From Chlorops oryzae (Eukaryota > Arthropoda > Insecta > Diptera > Chloropidae), in assembly GCA_020466095.1 (NCBI GenBank), contig CM035808.1:52694759-52758758 (forward strand): a stretch of 64,000 nucleotides of DNA. Reading direction: 5' to 3'. The notes beneath the pieces were generated by a model. It was not told the origin of the DNA. It ran no database searches and saw only the letters and a program-made list of their open reading frames with translations. Shown here in pieces: positions 34,079 to 44,780 of the stretch; the stretch's first letter is position 1, and every line of letters begins with the position of its first letter. The position numbers and the translations under genes were made by a program.

Positions 34079-34375
34079 AGCTAAGATCAGACTATTTGGT
34101 AAAAAACCAAATATTTTGTTAAATTTATTTGATTATTATTTGACAAAAAACGAGTGTTTGTTATTAACAGCAAACAACCCTATCACACACGTTTCAAATT
34201 TGTACAAATATTTATCATTTTTCTGTTTAGTCAAATATGAACAAATACATTTATGCCAAACACATTTGGGAAATATTTATCCCTATATCACACTATTTGG
34301 AACAATAGTGTTTGGTGCAAAATTTTTTATTTGGTGTTTTTGTGAAAATTATTTGGTATTAAATATTAAATTAAA

Positions 34376-34690
34376 ACAAGTAAAGAAGTTCACATCGGCT
34401 AAGCCGATTGCACACATACCTTTTCCTCAGCCTTAAATATTAGTTGAAACATTACCTTAACAACAATTCCTGCCCTTTTCGTTGTTCTAGCTACACATTA
34501 TCTGTGGTTCGATTTAGCTTCACAAACTCGAAATTATATTTAAGTACAAATTTTTTGCGAATGGTGGGCATGGTCAAATTTTAACCGTTAGAGGACATTT
34601 TGTCCAGCAGCGAAATACTCAATTCAAAATAGTGAAAATCAAATTTTCGCGAATTTCGCGAATGGTGGTCATGGCCAAATTTTAACCTTA
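34376..34690 (+). repeat. Dispersed INE-1-like repeat fragment
   Basis: Starts AACAAGTAAAGAAGTTCACA with the palindrome ATCGGCTAAGCCGAT and aligns with 5586-6000. Confidence 0.5.
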
Positions 34691-35013
34691 AGTGACTCGC
34701 TTGATAAAAAAAGAGGACACCAAAATGAGAAAATATATTTCTGCCCGCGAAAGATTGGCATTGGCGTTGCGATACTTTGCTTCGAAAATATCTTCAATTT
34801 CTTTCCATGCAGCTTCTCGTTGATTTCTCATGCGATATTCTTTTAATTGAACATTCCATAAACATTCACGTACCTCAACACATGATATAAGCTTTAAAAT
34901 GCCGTCGTCGCTCCATTCAGCCAACACTTTCTTTGTCGATGGTTTTGCACCTCTACCTTTTTTTTCGGTAAAGCAACATCACAAATTTTCTCGCTTTAAT
35001 CGCTATTATCCAT
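34688..35013 (-). pseudogene. MADF-domain DNA-binding protein fragment (Harbinger accessory gene)
   Basis: The minus strand gives a start near 35013, a stop and a shift, a basic stretch K-K-K-G-R-G, then a MADF-like block: W-S-D-D-G-I-L-K-L-I, E-V-R-E-C-L-W-N, K-E-Y-R-M-R-N-Q-R-E-A-A-W-K-E-I (34790-34915). MADF domains bind DNA; PIF/Harbinger elements carry a Myb/SANT- or MADF-type second protein that works with the transposase. Here it lies inside a TTA-flanked MITE, which supports that origin. Only the N-terminal domain remains, so no function is expected. A captured host MADF gene is the alternative. Confidence 0.65.
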
Positions 35014-35344
35014 TTTACAAACAATTCTCAATTAAAATAAATGAATAGCAGGCGAACTATCAAAATTATTTGACTGTATTTGCTATGCAGGAAAAATTAC
35101 AGACCAAATAACCAAACACAATCAAACAGTCTCAAAATATTTAGTGCGATCAGAACGTACGCTATTACACTATTTGGTAAAACTCCAAATATTTGGTGTA
35201 TTTTTCTTTGCTCAAATATGAACCAAACGCGACCAAACACCAAATACAACCAAATATATTTGGATATCACACTATTTGCTAATGTTTGACATTGAAAAAT
35301 ACCAAATATTTGGCATTTTACCAAATAGTCTGATCTTAGCTTTA

Positions 35345-36586
35345 GACTTATTAATTTAAAAGTTAAAAAAAGTAATTTGTTTGGCGATTTTTAATATAAG
35401 TATAAAAAAGAAAATAATAATCATACTTCACTTTTTAAATTAAAATTACACATTAAAGTTTTCAAAATCAATTTCATACATAACATACATTAACGTGTAA
35501 AGTGAAAAATTGCAAGAAAACTTTCGAGCAAATTTGTTACGTCTTATATGTTCATCCGCATTATGCTTATGAAAATTGTTGGTTGAATTAATGTATCCAA
35601 AGACTGTATAACTACTTAGATGTCCAAGGCTGCAATTATAATGAAGCTAAAGCTGAAGCGTAGGCTGTCATGTGTTTGTTGTAATTTTATGTTGCGGAAA
35701 TACAACAAACACATGACAGCTTCACATTAATTGCTGCCCAACGCTCATACAAACGAACAACGACACACAAACTTTAAAAAATTTTGATAGAGTATGCAGG
35801 GGGAGTGAAAATATTTTGTTGCTCTGCTATTTTTTTTTCAAATACAGGACTCAGGAATTTGTCTTTGTTTTTCAAATTTATTTGTTCACATATCCAAAGA
35901 GTATGTAATGCTTAAACAGGATATAATGTACTCTTTCGTTGATTTTAAATATTAAACGGATATCTCCCTCAACGTATTGAGAAGTGGTTTTAATTTTGAT
36001 TGTTTTTCGGCAGTCCCGGCTTGTCTATATGCGCTTGTCGATGGTAAATTTCTTACTCTTCAATTTTTTTTTAAATATTATATTTGTATTAAAATATGTG
36101 TTTGTATATCTAATTTTCTTATATAGGGGGCAAAACACGTCAAGTGTACCACCGGCAAAATTTTTTCTCCCCGATTTGGATGAAACTTGGTACAGTTGTT
36201 CAGATGTAAGAGTACGTTAAATGTGTAAAAAAAGAGTAAATTTTAATTACAGGTTGCCGAGATACAGGGTGTCAAAGTTTAGATTTTTGCTTCGAAGAAC
36301 ATATTTCATTGAATTACAATGGGGCTTAAATCGCCTCGCTTCAAAAATTTTTCGAATGTTTCTTAAAAAAAATTTTCTGAACTTTTCGAAAACAATACTT
36401 AAAAAATTTTTCGATAACGGTAAATGAGGAAAATTTGGCATTTTAGTTTTATTTCTTGATTTTCTAGGAGAGACGTCAATTTTTTTATTTTTTATTTTTT
36501 AATTTTGAAATAAAGCTTAGTTCTTCCCCTTTAAATTGATGCATAAATCAGAATGGGCGGACCATGATTAGTGCTCCAAATACACC
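35345..36586. other. Gene-free stretch with a short hairpin
   Basis: No coding signal. A perfect 20-bp hairpin, GCTGTCATGTGTTTGTTGTA (35664-35683) and its complement (35701-35720) with a 17-base loop, is the only clear structure. Confidence 0.5.
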
Positions 36587-36746
36587 TTTGAAGATGCTTA
36601 CCTAGCATATTTCCCTCAATATCCACTCAGCGAGCGCATTGTCAAGCGCAATCGTTGCGTGCTGTTTTGATATGTGCACATACGAGTATAGGCATTGTTC
36701 GCTCGCTCAGTGGATATTGAGGGAAATATGCTAGGTAAGAATCTTC
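36587..36746. mobile_element. 160-bp hairpin element
   Basis: About 50-bp inverted arms: TTTGAAGATGCTTACCTAGC at 36587 and GCTAGGTAAGAATCTTCAAA ending 36748. The arms continue inward with CATATTTCCCTCAATATCCA. A small MITE of unknown type; no clear target duplication. Confidence 0.65.
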
Positions 36747-37040
36747 AAAAATATATAAAAAACTAAATTTCTTCCAAATCGGTTTACTCATAGACGTCGG
36801 AGTACTAAAATCAAGCGGGCCTACTTCAACGTCACTGAAAGCAATAATCCAATTTTTACATAACATAAGAGCACTTAAGTTTGAGTAAATGTGGAAAATC
36901 TGTTATAACGTCTTTATTTTTCAACCGATTTGGAATAAATTTAGTGTTTTGTATACGCTAAATTTATCATTTTTAGTTACCGAAAAGTTTAATGTAAATC
37001 ACGAAAATATACATTTTTAAAATCTTCTTTTTCTTTATGT

Positions 37041-37458
37041 GTTGGTTGGATAGAAGTCTGAATTTCGTTATAACTTATTAGAGGAATATATAAGGTATTA
37101 AATATAGGAATAAAAAAAACCCGTTTTTCCGCATTATTTTTTTACTCCATTAAAATTTCGATATTTTTTACTGTGAAACAAAAATTTTTGCCTTTTTCAA
37201 GCCGAAAAGCAAACTGATATTAAGCCCCTTTGCCTAAAAGCATATTTTTAGTGTACTTCCCATATATTGAAAAAGTTAAAACAACAAACCTATGTTAATA
37301 TCTATTAAGCAAGAAATTTATTTCTGGCAATTTCTTGCGAAACAGTTTGAAACAAGTTTGTTATAAATCAAGAAAAAAGCGTATGGAAAAATGTTCTTGC
37401 TTTATTTGTTGGTTCGATAGAAGTCTGATTTTTTCAAAACGTGTAAGAAGAATATATA
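37041..37458. repeat. Degenerate 367-bp tandem repeat interrupted by the provirus
   Basis: GTTGGTTGGATAGAAGTCTG at 37041 recurs as GTTGGTTCGATAGAAGTCTG at 37408. The second unit is cut at 37458 by the provirus, continues at 45485-45615, is cut again by MITE-3 and the LINE, and continues from 53611. Its parts (GGTTTTTC..., AAAGCAAAMTGA, CCCCTTTGCC) line up with the first unit in order. Confidence 0.75.
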
Positions 37459-38159
37459 AGTGAATAAGACAACTTTCCGTTATAGTTTTAGATTACACTT
37501 TATTGAAAATTAAACGGGTTATCTAGATTTATTACAATTATTGTCCTACTATGTAGGCTCGAGTTCTTATTTCAAAGTTGAATAGTTTTATTTTATATTT
37601 TTATGTAAAATTTTTAATTCCCTACTATGTAGGTTTGAGGCTCGATTAAGACTGTCTTCAGAATACTTTTCTTAACCTAAAGAAACCTTTCACTACACCG
37701 CTTAAAACGCCAAAAGAAAAGTGCAACGGCTGCAACTCACATGTGGGTGATGAATTTCCAAATTTAACATTCTTAAGTGGAACGGTCAATGTGTGACCAA
37801 CGCAAAACTGCTTTCCAACGAATATCGCTAAATATGATATTGCGACATCATAAAGTGGAAGGGTCAATTTGAACCGATCGAACGCAAAACTGCTTACAAG
37901 TGAATATCGCTAAATATGATATTGCGACATCATAAAGTGGAACGGTCAATTTGAACCGATCGAACGCAAAACTGCTTACAAGTGAATATCGCTAAATATA
38001 ACATTGCGACACCACGAATAATAAATAATAAAAAAAGAAGTTAAGAGGCAACGACGAAAGTAGTTGGTAGAAATAGTTTGAAATGGTTTTGTCACTTAAA
38101 GAATAAAGAGTGACGAGGAAAATAGTTTTTCCCATGCGAAAAGGCCTGTTGCCTTAACT
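37459..38159 (-). repeat. 3' LTR of the errantivirus-like element
   Basis: On the minus strand it runs from AGTTAAGGCAACAGG to CTTATTCACT. It contains about 2.8 copies of an 80-bp tandem repeat (37775-38020; AAGTGGAACGGTCAA at 37775, 37853 and 37935). Confidence 0.95.
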
Positions 38160-39594
38160 ACTCCCCCCCTGAGTTTCAGACGTCCCCGTCTGAGCGGCTC
38201 TGCGGATAACGTTGAATATCTCTGATTTTCTTTGTCTTTTAACAAGGAAGAGGATGCAGAGGCATATTATCGCTAGTGAAGAGACGGAAATGAAAGAGTA
38301 CATCGTTGCGTTTGTTTTAGTGTGAATCTGATGTATGAAGGCTCTATTTTCTGAGTTTAATTCATGTAAATATGGAAGAGAAAGTAGGGTAATATGATCG
38401 GACAAATTAACGGAATGGGCTATGGGAGATTCGGGACTCATGAAGTCTATTTTCTTTATATTTAAAAATTTAGTGTCGTTTATTGAGAGTTCGTCTTGGA
38501 AAGTGATTAAGAAAGTGCCTTTTAAGAGGATCTTTACATTGCCGTTAACAGATACGTTTGCCGGTCTGTCGTTTACGACAACGATGCCATCGTCAATGAT
38601 TTCGATGGGTGGAACAGTATAAGATGAGATCGAGTTGCAGTTGGCTGAGTTGTTGTTTAATAAGTTTCTTAAGCAGAATTGAGATGCGTTGCTAAGCGGT
38701 TTACAAAAAGAGGTAATAGAATTTTTGGTACAGTTAGTTAATATAATATAATCATCTGCACATTTGGCCACATATTTAGATTCGAAAGATAAAATTTTGT
38801 TCGTATGAATTACGGGAAGTATTAATTTTTTGTTACAAACTGAACTTATAACCGGGAACTTAACTACAAAGGTCATAATGTCTTCATTTTGCAAAATTTT
38901 TAATTTAGAGTTAGCAATAACTTCGCTGGTGCTTATGCTTATATTTTTTTCTGACGTAAAAATAAAGTTTATTTCAGCTGAATCAAGAAGAATGGGATTG
39001 ATTATGTTTGCCTTACCCAATGCAACCGACAATGCCACATTATCAAGCTCTCTCAAAATTGCGATATTTCTGTCTCTAAGCAGGATGTAAAGGTCTTCTG
39101 CGAGGTAGGCATCGTCATTTTTAGTCGTGTTAAGGAGAATGTTGACAGTTCGGGTGAGGTTATTTATTAGCATTTGGTTTTCGGTATTTATAATAATCTG
39201 TTGATTATTTGCGTAGATGAGCTCGCTTTGCTTGTTGCGAAGTTCGTTAAAGTCATCATAATCCGGGGTGCCTCCGATAAACTTTAGCGCTGAACCAATC
39301 AAGTTGATGCCACGAGCATGTCTATGATGGACCCGCAGGGATCTAATAGCTTTCTCAATTTCTTCAATGCCGGGTCGTAATAGGGACTTTATTTGGGATT
39401 TTGGGAAATTGCTCGAGAGGGTTCTGGTTTCCTCCATTATAGCGACGAAACCTGTGAGGTTAGTAACATGGGCCAAAGTTTTAAAGGATTCGTAAATTGC
39501 GACTTGCCCGTCCGATATCGGTATGTAGTGGGATGAAGTATAATTAAGGATTGTAGCGTTGGACGCGAGGGTGACCATAATGAGGGTAAGAAAC
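38154..39594 (-). CDS. env: Envelope glycoprotein, baculovirus F-like (errantivirus env)
   Basis: An open frame of 474 codons from the first ATG (39578); the reading frame continues upstream to a likely splice acceptor. The extended N-terminus reads F-L-T-L-I-M-V-T-L-A-S-N-A, a plausible signal peptide. A basic furin-like site R-H-A-R lies at residues 86-89, followed by a glycine-rich hydrophobic stretch (G-I-N-L-I-G) typical of the fusion peptide in F-type errantiviral envelopes. Many N-x-S/T sites suggest glycosylation. One transmembrane segment lies at about residues 425-446, followed by a basic cytoplasmic tail. The stop falls a few bases inside the 3' LTR, so the end overlaps the polypurine tract. 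Its role would be membrane fusion between cells or particles. The frame is uninterrupted; activity is unproven. Confidence 0.9.
38160..38174 (-). other. Polypurine tract
   Basis: The minus strand reads CTCAGGGGGGGAGT directly before the 3' LTR. It also encodes the last residues of env. Confidence 0.75.
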
Positions 39595-39600
39595 CTGTAA
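39595..39600 (-). promoter_or_regulatory. Candidate 3' splice site for env mRNA
   Basis: The minus strand reads TTACAG just upstream of the env frame and after the pol stop, opening a frame without stop into env. Errantiviral env is made from a spliced mRNA. The donor was not located. Confidence 0.5.
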
Positions 39601-39614
39601 GCAATAATTTAAAT

Positions 39615-42600
39615 TTAATCTGTGGTAGAAGATTTGATGTTATCCTTATGAACTATCCTGTTGTCGATCTTGACAGTTGAACCTAGGTCTTCCTGAACCT
39701 TTTTCTCAACGTAAGATTTGCTCAGTTTATTCCCTAAACGCTTGTTCACTTTAACGTAGACCTTTTCACCGGGCACGTAAGTTTTGAATTTTCTGCCTTT
39801 ATTGTGAAAATCTAAGTCTGCTTTCTGTTTTGTTATTAATTTTTGCTGAATTATGGCCTTTAATTCGCTCGGAATTGCATGAATGAGGTCAACAGGTCTG
39901 TAGTTAGTTGTTGAATGGATTGTTCTATTATATTTCATTGTGGCCATGAGGATGAGCTCTGTAGTATCTTCTATTGCTAGTTCTAATTTTAAACACCTAG
40001 CGATCTCTGTCAATGTACTATGGAAGCGTTCTACTTGACCGTTCGAGGTACTGTGCAGTGGTGGTGTGGCGTAAATTTCTGCGCCATAATGATTTTTCGC
40101 AAGCGCTTTAATGGTTTGCGAATTTAAGGTTCTCTCATTGTCGCAAACTATGACTTTAGTTTGTGTAAAAAGGTTCAAAATTTGAATTAAAGCTGGCTTG
40201 ACGTCGATGATTGCCCTCGAGGCGATGGGCTTCGCAATGGCAAACTTTGAAAATTTGTCAATGCAGGTGAGAAAAAATTGTTTGTCGGTACTGTAGATAT
40301 CTATGTGTAATATTTCGCCAGGGGCGGAGGGAATTGGGGTTTCGCCTAATTTTTGTTTTTGGGGGTGCCTATCATATTTCGTTTCGCGGCAAATTTTGCA
40401 GTTCGCTACAATTTTTTTCATTAGCTTCGTCATATTGGGAAAGTAGTAATCCTGAATGATCTGTTTGATATTCTCCTTGCTAGAACGATGGGCTCTATTG
40501 TGTTCATTAATCAGTATTTCCGACTGATCGTTTGGGTTGAAGACGTCAGTTACAAATTTACTTGTGTGGCAAAATTTAACGGAAGGGTAGCTGCTTATTA
40601 GAAAGTGTTGGATTTGTGCTAAAACGTGTAAATCACAGTAGATGGCGTTTACAACTTTGGGATTGATACAAGTCTGCATTGTGTCCAAAAGGTCATCAAT
40701 GTTAGAAAAGGAAACGCGGTGACGAATCTGGCTCTGAAAAAGAATCTTTGTGTCCTTTTTAGGTTGTGATTCCTCTACTATCAGTATTTGATTCCTAAAT
40801 GCGTTAATGGGGTTCTCTACTGTAGGGATAACTTCTGTAAGTGATAGCTCACTGGCACAAACCTGCATCGAAGGTGATGATTCGGTTTCAGAGACGTGAT
40901 TCAAAAATTGTCGTGACAGCGTGTCGGCTACTACGTTGTCTTTACCTGGTTTGTAATGGAGGGTGGGTGAATATTCCTCGATAAAGGCTTTCCAGCGTTT
41001 TATCTTAGAATTTGGATTGCGGTCGGAGACTGCGAAGGTAAGGGGTTGATGGTCTGTGAAAATATTGAGCTTGTTAACTCCATATAGGTAATGTCTGAGA
41101 TTCTTAAGTGCCCATACGATAGCGAGGAGTTCCCTCTCGTTGGTTGCGTAATGCTCTTCTGTGGCTGACAACGTACGCGAAATCATAGTGATAGGGCGTC
41201 CGTTTTGAGACAAGACAGCTCCAATAGCGTGAGACGACGCGTCGGTTGTGAGGTCGAAAGGCTTGTTAAAATCGGGGTAAAGCAGCAGTACATCTTCGGA
41301 CGCAAGGATTTCTTTTAATTTACCAAAGGCCGCGAGAGCTTCCTCGTCGAGGGAAATCTGTATAAATTTCGATTGCTTAGCGCCAACGTGACCGTTTTCG
41401 CCACGTAAGAATTTTGTCATTGGTTTGGCGATTGCAGCATAGTCCTTCACAAAACGTCTGTAATACCCTGTAAGGCCCAAAAATGATCTGAGAGCTCGTA
41501 GCGTTTTGGGGGCTGGGAAGTTTAATATGGTTTTTACTTTTTCTGGGCAAGTTTTTATACCACTGACGGATACGACAAAGCCTAAATATTCTACCGATGT
41601 TTTGAAGAATTTAGATTTTTCCAAGGAGACTCTCATGTTTGCATTGTACAATCTTTCTAAAATTCTGTTTATATCTGCGATATGCTTTTGTTCGGAATCT
41701 GAGAAGATGATAATGTCATCGATATAAACATGGCAGCAATTACCGATTTCATCCCTTAATACGTCGTCAATTGCTCTTTGGAAAATGCTCGGAGCATTCT
41801 TTAATCCAAAGCTGAGCCTACAAAATTCGTATTTCGCATTATTTACGCTGAATGCTGTTTTCTCTCTGTCACGTTCTATCAAATTTATTTGATGGAAGCC
41901 AGATTTCAGGTCCAGTGTCGTGAAATATTTTGCGTTACCGAGATTAGATAAAATGATTGACGGATCGGGAATAGGATAACGGTCGCTGACCGTTTTGGAG
42001 TTTAGTTTGGTGTAGTCAAAAACAAGGCGTTTGTTTTGTTTGCCATTTTCGTCGAATCCTTTTTTGTCGACCACCCAGACTGGACTATTATAAGGAGAGC
42101 GGGATGGCCTAATTATGCCGTTGTTCAAAAGTTCCCTCACTTCCCTATTAACGAATGCGATCATGGACATTGGGTAAGATTGGTATTTTGAGTAAATTGG
42201 CTCTTGGTCCTTGGTCCTAATAGTGGCGGATATTTTAGTATTGAAAGGCAATGCCTCATTAGGGTTTGCGAAAACGCCCGAATTTCTTTTAATCACATCA
42301 GAAAAATCATGCTGCACGTTCTCCGGGATGGAAGTGATATCTATCAAGGTATTTACTGAATCTAGCTGAAAATATTGTAACTTTTGTTGACCACCTTCGT
42401 AGTACAAGGTGTCATTATTGGTATCAATAATTCCCTTAATGTCTTTTATGAAAGAGAAACCTATAATGCCATCAAAAAGTGTCAAATTCGGAATAATGAA
42501 AAATGTTTCAGTTCTGTTAAGGACATTTATTAAAGTTTTTTGGGAAATCCTGTCTGCACCGTGAATTGATTTAACTAAAAAAGGTTTGAGTACTGGTTTT

Positions 42601-42725
42601 ATGTGTTGTAATTCTGGGATATTGCTGATGTAACTTCTTGAAGCTCCTGTGTCTAGTAAAAGTTTTATTGTCCTTCCATTGACTAATCGTTCAATGTATG
42701 GAAGGGCGGAGCGTCCGCTAAAAAA
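39615..42725 (-). CDS. pol: Pol polyprotein: protease, reverse transcriptase, RNase H, integrase
   Basis: Open from the gag overlap to a TAA at 39615-39617, in the -1 frame relative to gag (a Met-started frame begins at 42485, but normal expression would be by frameshift). The aspartic protease motif L-L-L-D-T-G-A-S is near 42640. RT has the core V-Y-I-D-D (about residue 250 from the internal Met). RNase H has T-D-A-S-S-H-A-I-G and N-E-R-E-L-L-A. The integrase zinc finger reads H-N-R-A-H then C-K-I-C, and the catalytic core has H-I-D-I-Y, C-D-N-E-R and G-Q-V-E-R-F-H. The protein ends with a G-E-K-V-Y-V and V-H-K-D-N-I block typical of errantiviral integrases. It replicates and inserts the element through an RNA intermediate. 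All catalytic motifs are present. Confidence 0.95.
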   Translation of the reverse strand, partial: FFSGRSALPYIERLVNGRTIKLLLDTGASRSYISNIPELQHIKPVLKPFLVKSIHGADRISQKTLINVLNRTETFFIIPNLTLFDGIIGFSFIKDIKGIIDTNNDTLYYEGGQQKLQYFQLDSVNTLIDITSIPENVQHDFSDVIKRNSGVFANPNEALPFNTKISATIRTKDQEPIYSKYQSYPMSMIAFVNREVRELLNNGIIRPSRSPYNSPVWVVDKKGFDENGKQNKRLVFDYTKLNSKTVSDRYPIPDPSIILSNLGNAKYFTTLDLKSGFHQINLIERDREKTAFSVNNAKYEFCRLSFGLKNAPSIFQRAIDDVLRDEIGNCCHVYIDDIIIFSDSEQKHIADINRILERLYNANMRVSLEKSKFFKTSVEYLGFVVSVSGIKTCPEKVKTILNFPAPKTLRALRSFLGLTGYYRRFVKDYAAIAKPMTKFLRGENGHVGAKQSKFIQISLDEEALAAFGKLKEILASEDVLLLYPDFNKPFDLTTDASSHAIGAVLSQNGRPITMISRTLSATEEHYATNERELLAIVWALKNLRHYLYGVNKLNIFTDHQPLTFAVSDRNPNSKIKRWKAFIEEYSPTLHYKPGKDNVVADTLSRQFLNHVSETESSPSMQVCASELSLTEVIPTVENPINAFRNQILIVEESQPKKDTKILFQSQIRHRVSFSNIDDLLDTMQTCINPKVVNAIYCDLHVLAQIQHFLISSYPSVKFCHTSKFVTDVFNPNDQSEILINEHNRAHRSSKENIKQIIQDYYFPNMTKLMKKIVANCKICRETKYDRHPQKQKLGETPIPSAPGEILHIDIYSTDKQFFLTCIDKFSKFAIAKPIASRAIIDVKPALIQILNLFTQTKVIVCDNERTLNSQTIKALAKNHYGAEIYATPPLHSTSNGQVERFHSTLTEIARCLKLELAIEDTTELILMATMKYNRTIHSTTNYRPVDLIHAIPSELKAIIQQKLITKQKADLDFHNKGRKFKTYVPGEKVYVKVNKRLGNKLSKSYVEKKVQEDLGSTVKIDNRIVHKDNIKSSTTD

Positions 42726-44101
42726 TTAATTTCATCTTCAAAGGATTCAATGGCATCCGACTGATCGGCCTGTGAATCGTCCTGTTCGATCTGGAAATCG
42801 TCGGTCTGGTCATGAGGATGATCCTCCGGGCTTTCCTGCGCTAAATTGTTAATTCTCTGGAATTTACTGGTCATTTGCCTAGCGGAGCCTAATGGTCTTT
42901 TTGGTCTTTGGAAGTCTTGTGCGTTTGAACGGACAGTACGCATACTGACGTCGGTGTCAACTTGTTGTGGTGGTGGTTGAGATTGTGGTTGAAACTGTGG
43001 TTGAAATTGCGGTTGAAATTGCGGTTGCTGTTGCGGAATATCACGAATATTCTGCCGCGCTGTAAAGTTTGGTACAAAAGCTCTTTGAAACTGATTAAAA
43101 GGGCGCTGAGGCTGTGGAGCGCGCATTTGCTGATTGAAAGGGGCGGTCTGATTGTGAGGACCTGTTGGTTGATTAAATGTATTGTGCTTAGGAGCGAGAT
43201 ACTGCGGTGGAGGTTGAGAGGGTGTATTGCCCGAACTCTGTGGTTGAGAAGGATGGGCTCTGTTCAGTCCGTGATTATATACGGCAGCAAAATTATAACG
43301 ATTTTGATTAGTCTCCAACTCTTGGGCGAGTGCTAGAGCGGAGGGCATGTCAGAAGGTTTACAAGAGAAAAGCGTGTCGCAAAGGGGCCGTTTCAAGCCC
43401 GAGATAAACACTCTTAACGCGTCCTGCCGGTATTTTTGGTTCAGAGATTGAATCAAAGAGGGGTCATTTTCATGCGACATAATTACCTTATTTATGATGG
43501 CGGTAAGCTTACGCTCAACGTCGTCATAAAATTGTATAATCGATTTCTGCCCCTGCCTTAATGTGGAGAGCTCTTGCTCCAAAGTGTAAATTGACTTTTT
43601 GTCTGCATAAGTAAAGTCGAGTCGTGCTATAATAGCGTCAAAATTTAAGACTGTGCTATAAGCGCTTAATGTAGTGTCTGCGCTACCTATGACTTTATTG
43701 CGTAAAATGGCTACGGCCTGGTAGTATTTGGAGCTACCCGAATAAGGTTTAAAAAGCTTATGGGCTGTAACGGCGGCTTGACGCCAAGAAACATAACTAT
43801 TCGAGTTTCCCTTAAATTCTGGAACAGATTTGACTATATCTAAGCTTTCGTCACACTGAACTCCTGGCACTATTGTTATCTCCTGGTAATCTTCTTTAGC
43901 GGAAGGCGGTTGGAGGGCATTAAGTCTAGTACGTAATTCTTCAATAGTGGCATTTAATTCGGCCTTAGTTTGATTTACAGCGTTAGTGATCGCCGTATTG
44001 AGAAGAGCTTGAACTGTTTCGGCATTCATGATTGGAGCGGGTTGTCTATTACTTAAATGAAAATTGGCGAGAACGTCGATTAAATTATCGACGTTTGACA
44101 T
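42683..44101 (-). CDS. gag: Gag structural protein
   Basis: The frame is open from an ATG at 44179, but the ATG at 44101 (M-S-N-V-D-N-L-I) is the more likely start: the upstream 26 codons are AT-rich and look like leader. That gives 472 residues. The first part has a Glu/Leu-rich helical segment (A-E-L-N-A-T-I-E-E-L-R-T-R-L), followed by the globular capsid-like region with W-R-Q-A-A. A Pro/Gln-rich tail holds repeated Q-P-Q-F, and the acidic end carries several Asp pairs. There is no CCHC zinc knuckle, as is usual for errantiviral Gag. It forms the particle and packages RNA. The stop TAG lies at 42683-42685 within the pol overlap. Confidence 0.9.
   Translation of the reverse strand: MSNVDNLIDVLANFHLSNRQPAPIMNAETVQALLNTAITNAVNQTKAELNATIEELRTRLNALQPPSAKEDYQEITIVPGVQCDESLDIVKSVPEFKGNSNSYVSWRQAAVTAHKLFKPYSGSSKYYQAVAILRNKVIGSADTTLSAYSTVLNFDAIIARLDFTYADKKSIYTLEQELSTLRQGQKSIIQFYDDVERKLTAIINKVIMSHENDPSLIQSLNQKYRQDALRVFISGLKRPLCDTLFSCKPSDMPSALALAQELETNQNRYNFAAVYNHGLNRAHPSQPQSSGNTPSQPPPQYLAPKHNTFNQPTGPHNQTAPFNQQMRAPQPQRPFNQFQRAFVPNFTARQNIRDIPQQQPQFQPQFQPQFQPQSQPPPQQVDTDVSMRTVRSNAQDFQRPKRPLGSARQMTSKFQRINNLAQESPEDHPHDQTDDFQIEQDDSQADQSDAIESFEDEINFLADAPPFHTLND
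42719..42725 (-). promoter_or_regulatory. -1 ribosomal frameshift site (UUUUUUA)
   Basis: The minus strand TTTTTTA is phased as X-XXY-YYZ in the gag frame (codons TTT TTA preceded by T), 34 bases before the gag stop. Slipping back one base enters the pol frame, which is open from here. The same heptamer is used by HIV-1. I did not fold the downstream RNA. Confidence 0.75.
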
Positions 44102-44779
44102 ATAAAAAAAATTTTTGGGAAATTTTGCAAAGTAGTGAAAGAAGACTATAACTTTTATAATTTTACAAAAAAAGTGCACAATTTATTTGTCATAGTATAA
44201 AAATCTTGTTGAAAAAATTAGAATTTTGACTTTGTTCAAAGTTTCAACTTAACGAATATTTTCTTAATTTTTTTCTTTTTATGATTTGTCGATAATTGAA
44301 TTAGGTTATAGTAGAATCAATAAAAATACACAAAAAAAATTTCTTATCACTTACACTAATAGCATTTTGTCTGTGTGTAAATAATTGAGTAGCAATGGTT
44401 TCTCCTTTATCCTTGCTGACGTGTCCAAAGTTGTTCTTCCAGTCAAAGGGCTGATTCTGCGATGAACTGATGCTGCTGTTGATAAGTAGTTTTTCTATTT
44501 TTGTTTGTTTTGCCTTTCGGCCACTGTTTCAGCAATAAGGCTGAGAAATGTTCAGGTTATAGCTTAGCTTGTGAAGATCTTTTATTTAACGTGGTAGGTG
44601 TGTTTAAACACTACACCTTAATATTACCCAAAGGTTTTTTTTTTTTAAATGGACGATTATTGTTTTTTTTATTACGATTTTATAGTAATGTTTTTGCTTA
44701 CAAAAGGCCAACTTTACTTTTTTTAAAGAAGGATTTAAGTTTTTGCCCGTATCGCGGATTTTTCTTTAAGTTGGGCGCC
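44102..44779 (-). other. Untranslated leader of the errantivirus-like element
   Basis: AT-rich and non-coding, between primer-binding site and gag. It probably carries packaging and splice-donor signals, none of which I can mark with confidence. Confidence 0.6.
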
Positions 44780-44780
44780 A
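44770..44780 (-). other. Primer-binding site (tRNA-Lys type)
   Basis: The minus strand TGGCGCCCAAC overlaps the last LTR base. TGGCGCC is the complement of a lysine tRNA 3' end, as in gypsy. Confidence 0.8.

Larger units (their letters stand above)
34079..35341. mobile_element. MITE-5 with TTA target duplication, carrying a MADF gene fragment
   Basis: TTA at 34076-34078 and 35342-35344. Ends AGCTAAGATCAGACTATTTG and complement are inverted, and ACCAAATATTTGG motifs repeat toward the middle. It contains an INE-like dispersed repeat (34376-34690) and a MADF-domain pseudogene on the minus strand. The duplication and the MADF gene both point to PIF/Harbinger. Confidence 0.9.

Noticed and set aside
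37459..37480. LTR start at AATAAGAC rather than AGTGAATAAG
   Set aside because: The AGT...ACT ends, flanking TATA duplication and adjacent primer site fit only if the LTR includes AGTGAATAAG/AGTAAATAAG.
42962..43336. 124-codon plus-strand frame rich in Trp/Leu
   Set aside because: Antisense of the Gln/Pro-rich gag tail.
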